Source: DAOTUL01 sp034437435
GTDB lineage: Bacteria; Chloroflexota; Anaerolineae; Aggregatilineales; Phototrophicaceae
Length of the DNA: 13,510 nt
Assembly (NCBI GenBank): GCA_964417785.1
Contig: CAYQJO010000114.1
Location: 1-13,510 of the forward strand
Direction: 5' to 3'
The notes under the pieces are model-generated. The model ran no database searches, was not told the DNA's origin, and worked only from the letters and a program-made list of their open reading frames with translations. Of the stretch, positions 1-7,887 are shown piece by piece (the first letter of the stretch is position 1; the number at the start of each line of letters is the position of its first letter). Position numbers and translations under genes: made by a program.

Positions 1-1
1 C

Positions 2-1630
2 ACCGGATTTGGCTGGTGGGTGTCGCGGCGGGCCTGGGTCGGCCTGCTGGCAGGGGTCATCACAGCCCTGACCGGACGCTTCATCTGGATGGGGCTTTCC
101 GGCATGGAGATCACCACTTTTACCACGTTGTGTATCCTGGCGTTGTGGAGCCACACCCACGATATACGCATTAGCCGGGTGTCCGGATGGCGCACCGGGA
201 TTCTGGCGGCGGTGGCGACCCTGGCCCGTCCGGAGGGGTATCTGCTGGCGTTTCTGATTGGCCTGGACAGCTTCATCATCACCCTGCTACGAGACAAAGG
301 TTTCAAGTCGGTTCGGCAGGGCTGGCGCGGCCTCGTCGCTTACGGTCTGCTGGCCGGATCATACCCCCTGGCAACGCTCATGATGACCGGCCACCTGCTG
401 CCGAACACCTTTCTCGTCAAATCGCAGTTGGGCAAGGAATGGCCCGATCTACCTTATGCGTATTTCTGGACACCACGCATGGATCATGGCTGGCTGTTGA
501 TTCTGCTGGCCGCGTTGGGGATCGGCTGGCTGTTATGGCGCAACTGGACGCGACAAGACCGTATCGGTTTCGCATTGCCGGTATGGCCGGTCGTGTTTGT
601 TATGGCTGTGCTGTATCTGGGAGCGCAGCACTTCGTCCTCAACAACGGGCGGTATGTGGCCCCGGCCATTCCGTTCCATGCACTGGCGGCTGCTGTCGGC
701 ATATGGGCGCTGACGGAGATCGTTTCACGGCCCCTGGTGCAGCGGATAATCCCGGCAGCGCTCGGAATGATTCTGATGGCGTCGGTGTTCTGGTTGGGAC
801 GCGCTCAGGGTGCCGCCGTCGCCAACGATGTCAGACAGCTCTATGAGATGCATGTCACCGCCGGTTACTGGTTCAAAGAATACACCCGACCGGATGAAGT
901 GATCGCCCTCAACGATGTCGGCGCGATCCCTCACATCGCTGACCGTGACGTGTTGGACATGATGGGACTGGTCTCGCCGGAAGTGATCGATCCGCTCAGC
1001 GAAGAAGCCCGCTTCAGCGCTCCTTATGATCTACAACTGGCACGGCTGATGCTGGATCATCCGCCGCGCTTTATCGCCATTTTCCCCTGGTTCTTCCCAC
1101 ACATGGTCGAATGGGAGGGTGCGCTCCAGGCCGAGACCCAGTTCGACATCCAGGGGCCGACCGTGATCGCTGGCGGCAGTATGGTGGTTTACCAACCGAT
1201 CTGGGAGAACTGGCCGGTACAGTCTGGGGTCGCAGCCACAGCCACACCAGTCGAGAGCGATTTCGAGCAGGGCATCAGTCTGGCCGGTTATGAGGTCAAC
1301 ACCGAAGATGGTAAATTGACCGTCATTCTCTGGTGGGAGTCGGAGGCGGTGCCGGAATATGATTTGACCGTCTTCGTCCATCTCATCGACGAAGACGGAA
1401 ACATCCTGGCACAAAGCGACTCGCGCCCACAGAACAGCCAGTTCAACACGCTCTGGTGGCGTCCCGGCGACATCATCCTGGATCGCCACATCATCGAAGC
1501 CGACGATTTAGAGCGGGTGGCCGCGCTGCGTATCGGGATGTACATCACCGGTGAGTTCACCCGGTTGGCGCGAGTCACGGCCCCGATGGACCAACCTGAC
1601 TACGTGATTCTGCCTAGAACAGATTGGTGA
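2..1630 (+). CDS. GT-C-type membrane glycosyltransferase, 5'-truncated
   Basis: Polytopic membrane protein missing its N-terminus; the frame is open to the window edge. A GTG at 20 is in frame but has no ribosome binding site, so it is probably internal. About eight hydrophobic segments occupy the first ~280 residues. They are followed by a soluble region with the motif LNDVGAIPHI (about 908-937) and DMMGLVSPEV, typical of GT39/AftB-like polyprenyl-phosphate-sugar transferases, which also show RPEG and LPNTF motifs as here. The C-terminal ~120 residues (from about 1250) look like a beta-sandwich with the phrase LTVFVHLIDEDGNILAQSDS, an appendage seen on Chloroflexota GT39-like proteins. The expected role is transfer of a sugar from a lipid-linked donor on the outer face of the membrane. 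The sugar and acceptor cannot be deduced, and the catalytic N-terminal loop acidic residues lie outside the window. The stop overlaps the 3' end of the convergent ilvD gene by 17 bp. Confidence 0.8.
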   Translation, partial: TGFGWWVSRRAWVGLLAGVITALTGRFIWMGLSGMEITTFTTLCILALWSHTHDIRISRVSGWRTGILAAVATLARPEGYLLAFLIGLDSFIITLLRDKGFKSVRQGWRGLVAYGLLAGSYPLATLMMTGHLLPNTFLVKSQLGKEWPDLPYAYFWTPRMDHGWLLILLAALGIGWLLWRNWTRQDRIGFALPVWPVVFVMAVLYLGAQHFVLNNGRYVAPAIPFHALAAAVGIWALTEIVSRPLVQRIIPAALGMILMASVFWLGRAQGAAVANDVRQLYEMHVTAGYWFKEYTRPDEVIALNDVGAIPHIADRDVLDMMGLVSPEVIDPLSEEARFSAPYDLQLARLMLDHPPRFIAIFPWFFPHMVEWEGALQAETQFDIQGPTVIAGGSMVVYQPIWENWPVQSGVAATATPVESDFEQGISLAGYEVNTEDGKLTVILWWESEAVPEYDLTVFVHLIDEDGNILAQSDSRPQNSQFNTLWWRPGDIILDRHIIEADDLERVAALRIGMYITGEFTRLARVTAPMDQPDYVILPRTDW

Positions 1631-3302
1631 TCGCGCCGTTATTGGCCTGCTGGGCTAACCGGGCATACTTCGCCATCACACCTGTTGTGTAATGTGGCGG
1701 CGGTGCGGTCCAGGCGGCGCGTCGGCGTTCCAATTCAGCATCGTCCACCAGCAGACTGATGCGCCGTTCGGCTACATCCACCTCGATCTCGTCGCCCTCC
1801 TGCACCAGTGCCAGCGGTCCGCCGACCATCGCTTCCGGGGCGACATGGCCGATCATCAGACCGCGTGTGCCACCGGAGAAGCGACCATCGGTGATAAGCA
1901 TGACATCGCGCCCGAGTCCCTGACCCACCAGCGCGGCGGTCGTCTGGAGCATCTCGCGCATTCCGGGACCGCCGACCGGCCCTTCGTAGCGGATAATCAC
2001 CACATCGCCCTTGTTGATCTGCTGGGACTGGACCGCCTCGAACGCATCTTCCTCACGCTCGAAGACCCGTGCCGGTCCGCGATGCTGCGCCGGTTCATCG
2101 CCTTTGAGCTTGACAACGGCACCATCAGGGGCCAGATTACCCTTGAGGACCACTAGCGCTCCCTCACTCTTGATCGGTTCGGACACCGGGCGAATGACAT
2201 CCTGGCCGGGGGTTTCCTCGGCACCGGCAACCGTCTCCGCCAGGGTTTTGCCGGTCACGGTCAGGGTGCTGCCATCCACATAGCCAGCCTCGATCATGCG
2301 ATTTGCCAGCATGGCGACCCCGCCAGCGCGGTATAGATCGACAGCCACATACTTGCCAGTCGGACGCAAATCGGCGATGACGGGCGTCCGGCGGCTGATG
2401 GCTTCGATGTCGTCAATGGTGAAATCGACGCCGGCCTCACGGGCGAAAGCCAGTATGTGCAGAATGGCATTGGTGCTGCCAGCGGTGGCGGTGGCGACGG
2501 TGACAGCGTTTTCCAGTGCGGCCCGTGTGAAAATCTGCGATGGGCGCGCACCTGTCTCCATCAACTGCATGACGGTCTCACCGGCGGCATAGGCCACATC
2601 TTCTTTGTCCGGGTCTTCCGCCGGGACATCGGCCATGCCCATCGGGCAAATTCCCATCACCTGCGAGATGGTCGCCATCGTATTGGCGGTAAACTGCCCG
2701 CCACAGGCCCCAGGACCGGGGCAGGCAACATCTTCCAGCGCGTGCAGTTCATCCGTCGTGATCTGACCAGAGGCATGCGCACCAATGGCCTCGTAGACGT
2801 TCACCAGGTCCACCGGCTGCCCATTGTAATTGCCGGGCATGATGGTGCCGCCATAGAGCATCAATGAGGGTAAATCCAGGCGGATGAGGGCCATCATCGT
2901 GCCGGGGATGGTCTTATCGCAGGAGGAAAGCGCCACGACGCCATCGAGCATGTTGGAGTGTACCACCAACTCAATGCTGTCGGCGATGACCTCACGACTG
3001 ATGAGCGAGCCTTTCATACCCTCCGTCCCCATCGTGATCCCGTCATTGATACTGACGGTATTGAACTCAAACGGGGTACCACCAGCATCGCGGATACCCT
3101 GTTTCACCCGGGCAGCCAACCGGCGCAAATGGAAGTTACACGGTCCGATCTCGGTCCAGGTGTTGGCAACACCGATAAGCGGTTTTTTCAGGTCTTCGTC
3201 ACTGTAGCCAACCGCCTTGAGCATGGCACGCGCACCGGCGCGACTGTCGCCTTCGACCAGTGTGCGGCTGCGAGCGTTAAGCGCTTCATGAATTTCAGAC
3301 AT
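1614..3302 (-). CDS. ilvD: Dihydroxy-acid dehydratase IlvD
   Basis: 562 residues, the normal length for IlvD/Edd family dehydratases. It converts 2,3-dihydroxy-3-methylbutanoate (or -pentanoate) to the 2-oxo acid in valine, isoleucine and leucine synthesis in the cytoplasm. The three expected iron-sulfur ligands are visible: Cys55 (EIGPCN), Cys128 (SSCDKTIPG) and Cys200 (GPGACGGQFTAN). Lys130 and Asp129 beside Cys128 match the Mg-binding carbamoyl-lysine site. TDGRFSGGTRG (471-481) carries the serine proposed as catalytic base. The same superfamily includes sugar-acid dehydratases, but the N-terminal INDGITMGTEGMKGSL and overall length fit IlvD best. The ATG at 3302-3300 is preceded by a purine-rich GCGAGAA stretch about 6-12 nt upstream. 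It is transcribed divergently from dnaN and stands alone here, with no ilvB, ilvN, ilvC or leu genes beside it. Confidence 0.97.
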   Translation of the reverse strand: MSEIHEALNARSRTLVEGDSRAGARAMLKAVGYSDEDLKKPLIGVANTWTEIGPCNFHLRRLAARVKQGIRDAGGTPFEFNTVSINDGITMGTEGMKGSLISREVIADSIELVVHSNMLDGVVALSSCDKTIPGTMMALIRLDLPSLMLYGGTIMPGNYNGQPVDLVNVYEAIGAHASGQITTDELHALEDVACPGPGACGGQFTANTMATISQVMGICPMGMADVPAEDPDKEDVAYAAGETVMQLMETGARPSQIFTRAALENAVTVATATAGSTNAILHILAFAREAGVDFTIDDIEAISRRTPVIADLRPTGKYVAVDLYRAGGVAMLANRMIEAGYVDGSTLTVTGKTLAETVAGAEETPGQDVIRPVSEPIKSEGALVVLKGNLAPDGAVVKLKGDEPAQHRGPARVFEREEDAFEAVQSQQINKGDVVIIRYEGPVGGPGMREMLQTTAALVGQGLGRDVMLITDGRFSGGTRGLMIGHVAPEAMVGGPLALVQEGDEIEVDVAERRISLLVDDAELERRRAAWTAPPPHYTTGVMAKYARLAQQANNGAITNLF

Positions 3303-3394
3303 AGCATGTTCTCGCTTTCTTCAACTATGGCGTATGAGTATCCCGCCGAATGGGATTTCCTGCAAACACGCTACCCTATTGCCGAGGAATGTTG

Positions 3395-3420
3395 TATAAT
3401 TTTGGGATAAATTTGGGATA
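3395..3420 (+). promoter_or_regulatory. dnaN promoter -10 box with tandem 11-bp repeat
   Basis: A perfect TATAAT at 3395-3400 lies 50 nt before the dnaN start. A convincing -35 hexamer at the right distance is not evident. Immediately downstream, TTTGGGATAAA (3401-3411) and TTTGGGATATA (3412-3422) form a tandem repeat with one mismatch. The repeat sits where transcription would start, so it could be a binding site for a regulator or part of the leader. The first is direct observation; the regulatory role is inference. Confidence 0.5.
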
Positions 3421-3450
3421 TAAACTCATACGGCAGGAGATGCCACAATT

Positions 3451-4590
3451 ATGCGACTATCTGTACTTCAAGAAAATCTCGCCAAAGGCCTGAGCATTGT
3501 CAACCGGGCAGTTGAGAGCCGGCCCACCATGCCGGTTCTGGGCAATGTCTTGCTGGAAACCGAGGATGCACGCCTGAAGCTTGCGGCTGTCAATATGAGC
3601 CTGGGCATGGGTATCACCTGCTGGATCGGCGCGAAGATCGAACAGGGCGGTGCCATCACACTTCCTTCCAAGACCTTTACCGATCTGGTCAACAACCTGT
3701 CACCGGAGCGGGTCGATCTCTCGCTGGATGTCGCCACGCAGACCATAAATCTGCGCTGCGGCGGCACTCGCTCGAACATCAAGGGTATCGACTCCGACGA
3801 GTTCCCGCCGGTGCCGGAGGGCGGAGGCGGTGATCTGGCGGTCGAGGGCAAAGTCTTCAAGGAGATGATTAACCAGACAGTTTTCGCCGCCGCGACCGAA
3901 GACAATCGCCCGATTCTGACAGGCGTGTATATGCTGCTGGACGGCGATACGATGACCCTGGCGGCAGCGGATGGTTACCGGCTGGCGGTGCGCACAACCA
4001 AACTGGAACAGAGCTTTGCCACCCCGGTCGAGATGGTCATCCCCGGCAAATCGCTGTCGGAACTGTCACGCATCATCACCGATGAGGACAGCGAAGTCCT
4101 GATTACACTGCCCAAAGAGCGCGATATTGTGATGTTCCATCTCAAGAGCGTGGATGTCTCATCACAGTTATTGGAAGGCAAGTTCCCGGACTTCCGCGCC
4201 ATCATCCCGCGCACCTACAGCACGGCGACTGTCGTCTACACCTCGGACCTGCTGCGTGCCTGCCAGCGTGCCGAGATTTTCGCCCGTGACAACGCCTACA
4301 GTGGACGGCTTTATGTGAACCCTCCCAAAGGCCCCGGTGAACCCGGTGAGGTCATGGTCGCCAGTAAAAGCGCCGAACGTGGTGACAACGAGGGTACGGT
4401 CGATGCCTCGGTCGAGGGTGAACCGCTCGACATCTCGTTCAATATCAAGTATCTCATCGACGTGCTGCGCGTGATTCCCGATGAGCGTGTCGTCCTGGAA
4501 AGCAACGGTTCCGCCAATCCCGGAGTCGTCCGCCCGGAGAACCGCGACGATTTCGTTCATGTCATTATGCCCATGAGTGTGACTCGCTGA
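3451..4590 (+). CDS. dnaN: DNA polymerase III beta subunit (sliding clamp)
   Basis: 379 residues, the standard size for the bacterial beta clamp, which dimerises into a ring on DNA and tethers polymerase III and repair enzymes. The N-terminus (MRLSVLQENLAKGLSIVNRAV), the phrase RPTMPVLGNVLLE, the domain-1/2 junction with GIDSDEFPPVPE, the DNRPILTGVYM segment that opens domain 2 and the C-terminal HVIMPMSVTR are all family hallmarks in the right order. The C-terminus extends three residues past the usual MPMRL-type end. The ATG is supported by AGGAGA at 3435-3440 with a 10-nt spacer. It is monocistronic here, flanked by ilvD (divergent) and a strong hairpin. dnaA, recF and gyrB, its classical neighbours at the replication origin, are absent from the window. 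Whether it is the only dnaN in the genome cannot be told from here. Confidence 0.97.
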   Translation: MRLSVLQENLAKGLSIVNRAVESRPTMPVLGNVLLETEDARLKLAAVNMSLGMGITCWIGAKIEQGGAITLPSKTFTDLVNNLSPERVDLSLDVATQTINLRCGGTRSNIKGIDSDEFPPVPEGGGGDLAVEGKVFKEMINQTVFAAATEDNRPILTGVYMLLDGDTMTLAAADGYRLAVRTTKLEQSFATPVEMVIPGKSLSELSRIITDEDSEVLITLPKERDIVMFHLKSVDVSSQLLEGKFPDFRAIIPRTYSTATVVYTSDLLRACQRAEIFARDNAYSGRLYVNPPKGPGEPGEVMVASKSAERGDNEGTVDASVEGEPLDISFNIKYLIDVLRVIPDERVVLESNGSANPGVVRPENRDDFVHVIMPMSVTR

Positions 4591-4600
4591 TCTGTACGAT

Positions 4601-4625
4601 GGTGGCGCGGTCCCTCCGCGCCACC
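4601..4625 (+). terminator. Hairpin terminator after dnaN
   Basis: GGTGGCGCGG (4601-4610) and CCGCGCCACC (4616-4625) form a perfect 10-bp GC-rich stem with a 5-nt loop, starting 11 nt after the dnaN stop. It is followed by AAACT...AGTTT (4626-4640), a second weak stem, rather than by a clean T run. Termination is therefore likely but not of the textbook intrinsic form. Confidence 0.6.
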
Positions 4626-4667
4626 AAACTGTAAAAAGTTTGTTACTTATTTAAGTCTTAACTTGCT

Positions 4668-4697
4668 CTGACAGGCAAATATACACTACATTAAAGT
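4668..4697 (+). promoter_or_regulatory. Candidate sigma70-type promoter for the esterase-like gene
   Basis: CTGACA (4668-4673) matches the -35 consensus at five of six positions and is followed after 18 nt by TAAAGT (4692-4697), which matches the -10 at four of six. It lies in the AT-rich part of the 190-bp gap between dnaN and the esterase-like gene and would give a leader of about 75 nt. The match is weak and other pairings in this AT-rich stretch are possible. Confidence 0.3.
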
Positions 4698-4780
4698 TAA
4701 ATAGCGGAGCCTGCTGAAGCGCGTATAGATCAATTCCAACGGCGTGCGCTGGGGCGGCTAATCAGGTTGAGGTAGCTGCA

Positions 4781-6556
4781 ATGCGCTTGAAGTATGTTGG
4801 GGTTGTCTCTATTCTATTCCTTGGGTTCACGGTTGCTCTTTTCGGAAGATCAATGACTGACCACACGGTCCAGGCCGTCGATTACCAGCGGTCGATCACA
4901 TTTGAAGGAACAGACCGAACCTTCAATGTACATGCTCCCGAAACCAGGAGCAGCCATCCTCCGCGCCCGCTCTATGTCATCCTCAATGAAACCGGTACGT
5001 CCTCGACCTCGATGGCAACATTGACAGGGTTCGACGCCATCGCGGACGAACAGAACATCATTGTGGTTCATGCGGCATATGCCGGCCTGTTCTGGGACGA
5101 TGGCCGGGTCGAAACCGGTATCCCGCCGCTGACTGAGCCGGTCAACGACATTGGCTATCTGGAAGAACTGGTCGCCACCCTCCGCAGCGATTACAAAGTA
5201 GGGCCGGTTTATCTGGTCGGTTTTCGCGATAGTGGGCGTATGGCCTACCGCGTGGCGTGCGAAAGTCCCGGCACCTTTGATGGCGTAGCGGTTGTCGGCA
5301 CGTTGATGTGGGATTACCACGCCGCTCTCTGCCCGGAGACGTCAGAGCCGGTTGATCTGCTGATTATCCACAGCGATAACGACTGGGAATACACCGTAGA
5401 CGGGCGCTTCCAGGGATCGATCTTCAACCAGCGCGACCGCTTCGGCGTGATGAGCGCCATCAACACCCGCAATTACTGGTTGGACCGGCTCGGCTGTGAG
5501 GTGACTCAGACAGAGCGACTGGCTGATGGCATCCTGTTCTACAATAACACCTGTACCGACCAGCATCGTTTGGCATATTATCGTGTGCAGGCGGGCGGTG
5601 ATGGCTGGTTCAAGAATCGCGGACGCCCGCTGGACCGTCTCGGCGTTGACGCGGGCGAGATCATCGTGAGCTTCTTCAGCGACAGTCCTGATTGGGTCGA
5701 AAAGGCCACTCAGCCGGAACCACCGGATGAATACACCCGCAGCTATATCCATTATGTACCGGATAACTACGATCCCTCTGTGCCGACACCGGTGATGTTT
5801 ATGCTGCACCTGCGCCCTGGCAACGGCAGTTCGTTTTCCATTCTGACCGGCATGAACGACATCGCAGATGAAGAAGGTTTCATCGTCATTTATCCCAACG
5901 CTTACGAAAACGCCTGGAATTACACCACCGACGCGACCTTAGACCGTGATCCCAATTACGACGACACCGAATTCCTCAAGGCCATCATTGAGGAACTGGC
6001 ACTGGACTACACCATTGACCGCTCACGTCTGTATGTAGCCGGGATGTCCAGCGGCGGATTCATGACGCTGCGGCTCGCCTGTGAGGCATCGGATACCTTT
6101 GCCGCTTTCGCCAGTGTCGGTGCGACCAACTTTCTCGGCCTGGAAGACCTGTGTGTCGGCCAGCGTCCGGTACCCGTGTTGATGATGCATGGAACGGATG
6201 ATCCCGACATCGCCTGGGATGGCGAACAGGGTTTATCCGAAATGGGCATCACCACCATTTATAGTTCGGTCATCGATTCGGTCGAGTTCTGGCTCAATCA
6301 CAATGATTGTGACGCGGAACCCGACCTGGTGACGCTGAAAGAACAGGGTAACTCACCCGATACTTATGTCCAGATTCTGGATTTCTACCGCTGTCGTGAG
6401 GAGAGCGACCTCAAGCTTTACGCCATCATCGGCGGCGGTCATACCTGGCCGGGGACCAGGAACCTGACATTGGAGTCCCTGTACGGTAAGACCAATCTCG
6501 ACATTGACGCCAGCCAGATTATCTGGGACTTTGTTTCACAATACAGCCTGTCGTAA
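4781..6556 (+). CDS. Exported tandem PHB-depolymerase/feruloyl-esterase-like protein
   Basis: 591 residues, with a positively charged N-terminus, a hydrophobic segment at about 5-21 and a possible signal peptidase site after VQA (30-32). Two alpha/beta-hydrolase domains of the LpqC/PHB-depolymerase (CE1-like) type follow each other. The second (about 318-589) is complete: GMSSGG (421-426) with nucleophile Ser423, HGTDDP (470-475) with Asp474, and GGGHTWPG (551-558) with His554. The first (about 35-305) aligns along its length, but it has GFRDSG (147-152) with Arg149 in the nucleophile position and AGGDGW (271-276) with Asp274 in place of histidine; Asp201 remains. It should therefore be a catalytically dead copy fused to an active esterase, acting outside the membrane on an ester of polymeric or aryl type. 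The exact substrate is unknown. The start is supported by GAGG at 4769-4772, 8 nt before the ATG. The paired RLACE/RVACE and NDC/LGCE cysteines could form disulfides, fitting export. Confidence 0.85.
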   Translation: MRLKYVGVVSILFLGFTVALFGRSMTDHTVQAVDYQRSITFEGTDRTFNVHAPETRSSHPPRPLYVILNETGTSSTSMATLTGFDAIADEQNIIVVHAAYAGLFWDDGRVETGIPPLTEPVNDIGYLEELVATLRSDYKVGPVYLVGFRDSGRMAYRVACESPGTFDGVAVVGTLMWDYHAALCPETSEPVDLLIIHSDNDWEYTVDGRFQGSIFNQRDRFGVMSAINTRNYWLDRLGCEVTQTERLADGILFYNNTCTDQHRLAYYRVQAGGDGWFKNRGRPLDRLGVDAGEIIVSFFSDSPDWVEKATQPEPPDEYTRSYIHYVPDNYDPSVPTPVMFMLHLRPGNGSSFSILTGMNDIADEEGFIVIYPNAYENAWNYTTDATLDRDPNYDDTEFLKAIIEELALDYTIDRSRLYVAGMSSGGFMTLRLACEASDTFAAFASVGATNFLGLEDLCVGQRPVPVLMMHGTDDPDIAWDGEQGLSEMGITTIYSSVIDSVEFWLNHNDCDAEPDLVTLKEQGNSPDTYVQILDFYRCREESDLKLYAIIGGGHTWPGTRNLTLESLYGKTNLDIDASQIIWDFVSQYSLS

Positions 6557-6655
6557 TGGTGAGAGAGGCCATCCGTCAGGCTTCGTTCCACCTCATCCAA
6601 AATTCATCCATCACCGGTAAACTTGTGACAGTTTGGACAACAGGTAGAGGTCATA

Positions 6656-7807
6656 ATGTGGCGTTTTGTTTTACTGGGTCTGGTTGTAGTCGTCATTGTT
6701 CTGTTCGGTTTCAGTCTGGTTGATATGGGCGAAGGGGATGTTTCGGCCACAGCGCTGATTTCATCGCCAGAGATGGACACCAGCGGCTATGCGCAGGCAG
6801 TCGATCCCTGGGACTGGCAGTTCCCCCGCGATCACGGCCCCCATCCCGAATTTCAAACCGAGTGGTGGTATTATACCGGCAATGTGGTGAACGACACCGG
6901 GCGGCGTTTCGGCTTCCAGTTCACCATTTTTCGCCGCGCCATCACCCCGACAGCGGTAAATACCGGCTCTGAATGGCGCACCGGCCAGGTTTACATGGCC
7001 CATTTCACCATCAGCGATATTGCGGACGAGGCGTTCTATCATGGCGAACGCTACAGCCGGGGCAGCGCCGATCTGGCGGGTGCAACGGTCGATCCGGTGT
7101 ATCGTGTCTGGCTGGAAGACTGGCAGGTCCAGGCACTCAACACCGATGTCACTTTAAAACAGATCACGGCAATGGGCGATGGATTTGGCATTGATGTGAC
7201 ACTGGAACAGGTCAAGCCCATCGCCTTTCAGGGCGATAACGGCCTGAGTCCCAAAAGCAAAGAACCGGGCAACGCCAGTTACTACTATTCACTCTCGCGG
7301 TTGGTGACTAGCGGAACCGTCACCATCGGCACGGAGTCGTTTGCGGTCAGCGGAAACACCTGGATGGACCACGAGTTCTCCACCAGCGCCCTCAGCCAGA
7401 ACGCGGTCGGCTGGGACTGGTTCGGGTTGATCTTCGATGAGGGCTATGAACTGATGGTCGGCAAGATTCGCCGGACCGACATCGGGCGCGAACCGGGCTT
7501 TGGCGGACTATTGATCTTTCCCGATGGCAGCACCCGCTATCTGGAAGCTAGCGATTTTGAGATCGAAGCAAGCGGCACCTGGGAGAGTCCACACACCGGT
7601 GCCGTATATCCTGCTGGCTGGACCATCACCATCCAGACCGATGACCTCGACAAACAGCTGCGAGTCACCCCATTGATGTCCGACCAGGAGCTACACAACG
7701 GCGATATTGCCTACTGGGAAGGCGCGGTGCGTGTCGAAGGCGATTTCAACGGTTATGGGTATGCCGAGCTAACCGGCTATGCTGATGTCATGACGGGTCG
7801 CATCTAA
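6656..7807 (+). CDS. Exported AttH/CrtC-like lipocalin-domain protein
   Basis: 383 residues with an N-terminal hydrophobic anchor or signal (about 3-22). The body matches the predicted secreted hydrolase/AttH family that also contains carotenoid 1,2-hydratase CrtC. The evidence is WQFPRDHGPHPEFQTEWWYY (54-73), a first lipocalin-like barrel with FGFQFTIFRR (85-94), and the strongly conserved GNTWMDHEF (233-241) followed by GWDWFGLIFDEGYELMVGK (252-270). Members are thought to bind or act on hydrophobic, often isoprenoid or lipid, ligands in a double-barrel pocket. No biochemical role can be assigned here, and carotenoid genes are absent from the window. The ATG is preceded by AGAGG (6646-6650) at 5 nt. 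It lies 99 bp after the esterase-like gene in the same direction, with no hairpin noted between them, so the two may be co-transcribed. A 7-bp GC hairpin starts at its stop codon. Confidence 0.82.
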   Translation: MWRFVLLGLVVVVIVLFGFSLVDMGEGDVSATALISSPEMDTSGYAQAVDPWDWQFPRDHGPHPEFQTEWWYYTGNVVNDTGRRFGFQFTIFRRAITPTAVNTGSEWRTGQVYMAHFTISDIADEAFYHGERYSRGSADLAGATVDPVYRVWLEDWQVQALNTDVTLKQITAMGDGFGIDVTLEQVKPIAFQGDNGLSPKSKEPGNASYYYSLSRLVTSGTVTIGTESFAVSGNTWMDHEFSTSALSQNAVGWDWFGLIFDEGYELMVGKIRRTDIGREPGFGGLLIFPDGSTRYLEASDFEIEASGTWESPHTGAVYPAGWTITIQTDDLDKQLRVTPLMSDQELHNGDIAYWEGAVRVEGDFNGYGYAELTGYADVMTGRI

Positions 7808-7826
7808 CCCCCCGCTGCTGGGGGGT
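7807..7826 (+). terminator. C/G-run hairpin at the end of the lipocalin-like gene
   Basis: ACCCCCC (7807-7813) pairs with GGGGGGT (7820-7826) around a 6-nt loop, beginning at the last base of the stop codon. There is no T tract after it, so it may slow or stabilise the 3' end rather than act as a complete intrinsic terminator. The next promoter box begins 18 nt further on. Confidence 0.45.
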
Positions 7827-7843
7827 ACCACCTGCTGGATACG

Positions 7844-7852
7844 TGCTAAAAT
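7844..7852 (+). promoter_or_regulatory. Extended -10 promoter, TGCTAAAAT
   Basis: TGC followed by TAAAAT (7847-7852) is an extended -10 element 35 nt upstream of the GTG start of the following gene. The -35 region overlaps the preceding hairpin and has no recognisable hexamer, as is usual for extended -10 promoters. The same TGCTANNAT form recurs before the next two genes. Confidence 0.5.
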
Positions 7853-7887
7853 AAAGGTGGTAATCCGTTACAAAAGGAGTTCCACTG

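Noticed and set aside
20..22. GTG as the true start of the glycosyltransferase
   Set aside because: The frame is open upstream to the window edge, there is no Shine-Dalgarno-like sequence, and the known family would need more N-terminal membrane segments.
1031..1489. Minus-strand open frame inside the glycosyltransferase
   Set aside because: Shadow of the C-terminal domain coding frame; no ribosome binding site or family features.
1692..3410. Several plus-strand open frames across ilvD (for example 2457-2867 and 2958-3410)
   Set aside because: They lie antisense to a complete IlvD with all cofactor ligands and have no recognisable motifs.
6557..6655. Promoter before the lipocalin-like gene
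   Set aside because: TTGTGA and TTGGAC hexamers are present, but none has a -10 partner at a 16-18 nt spacing; read-through from the esterase-like gene is equally plausible.
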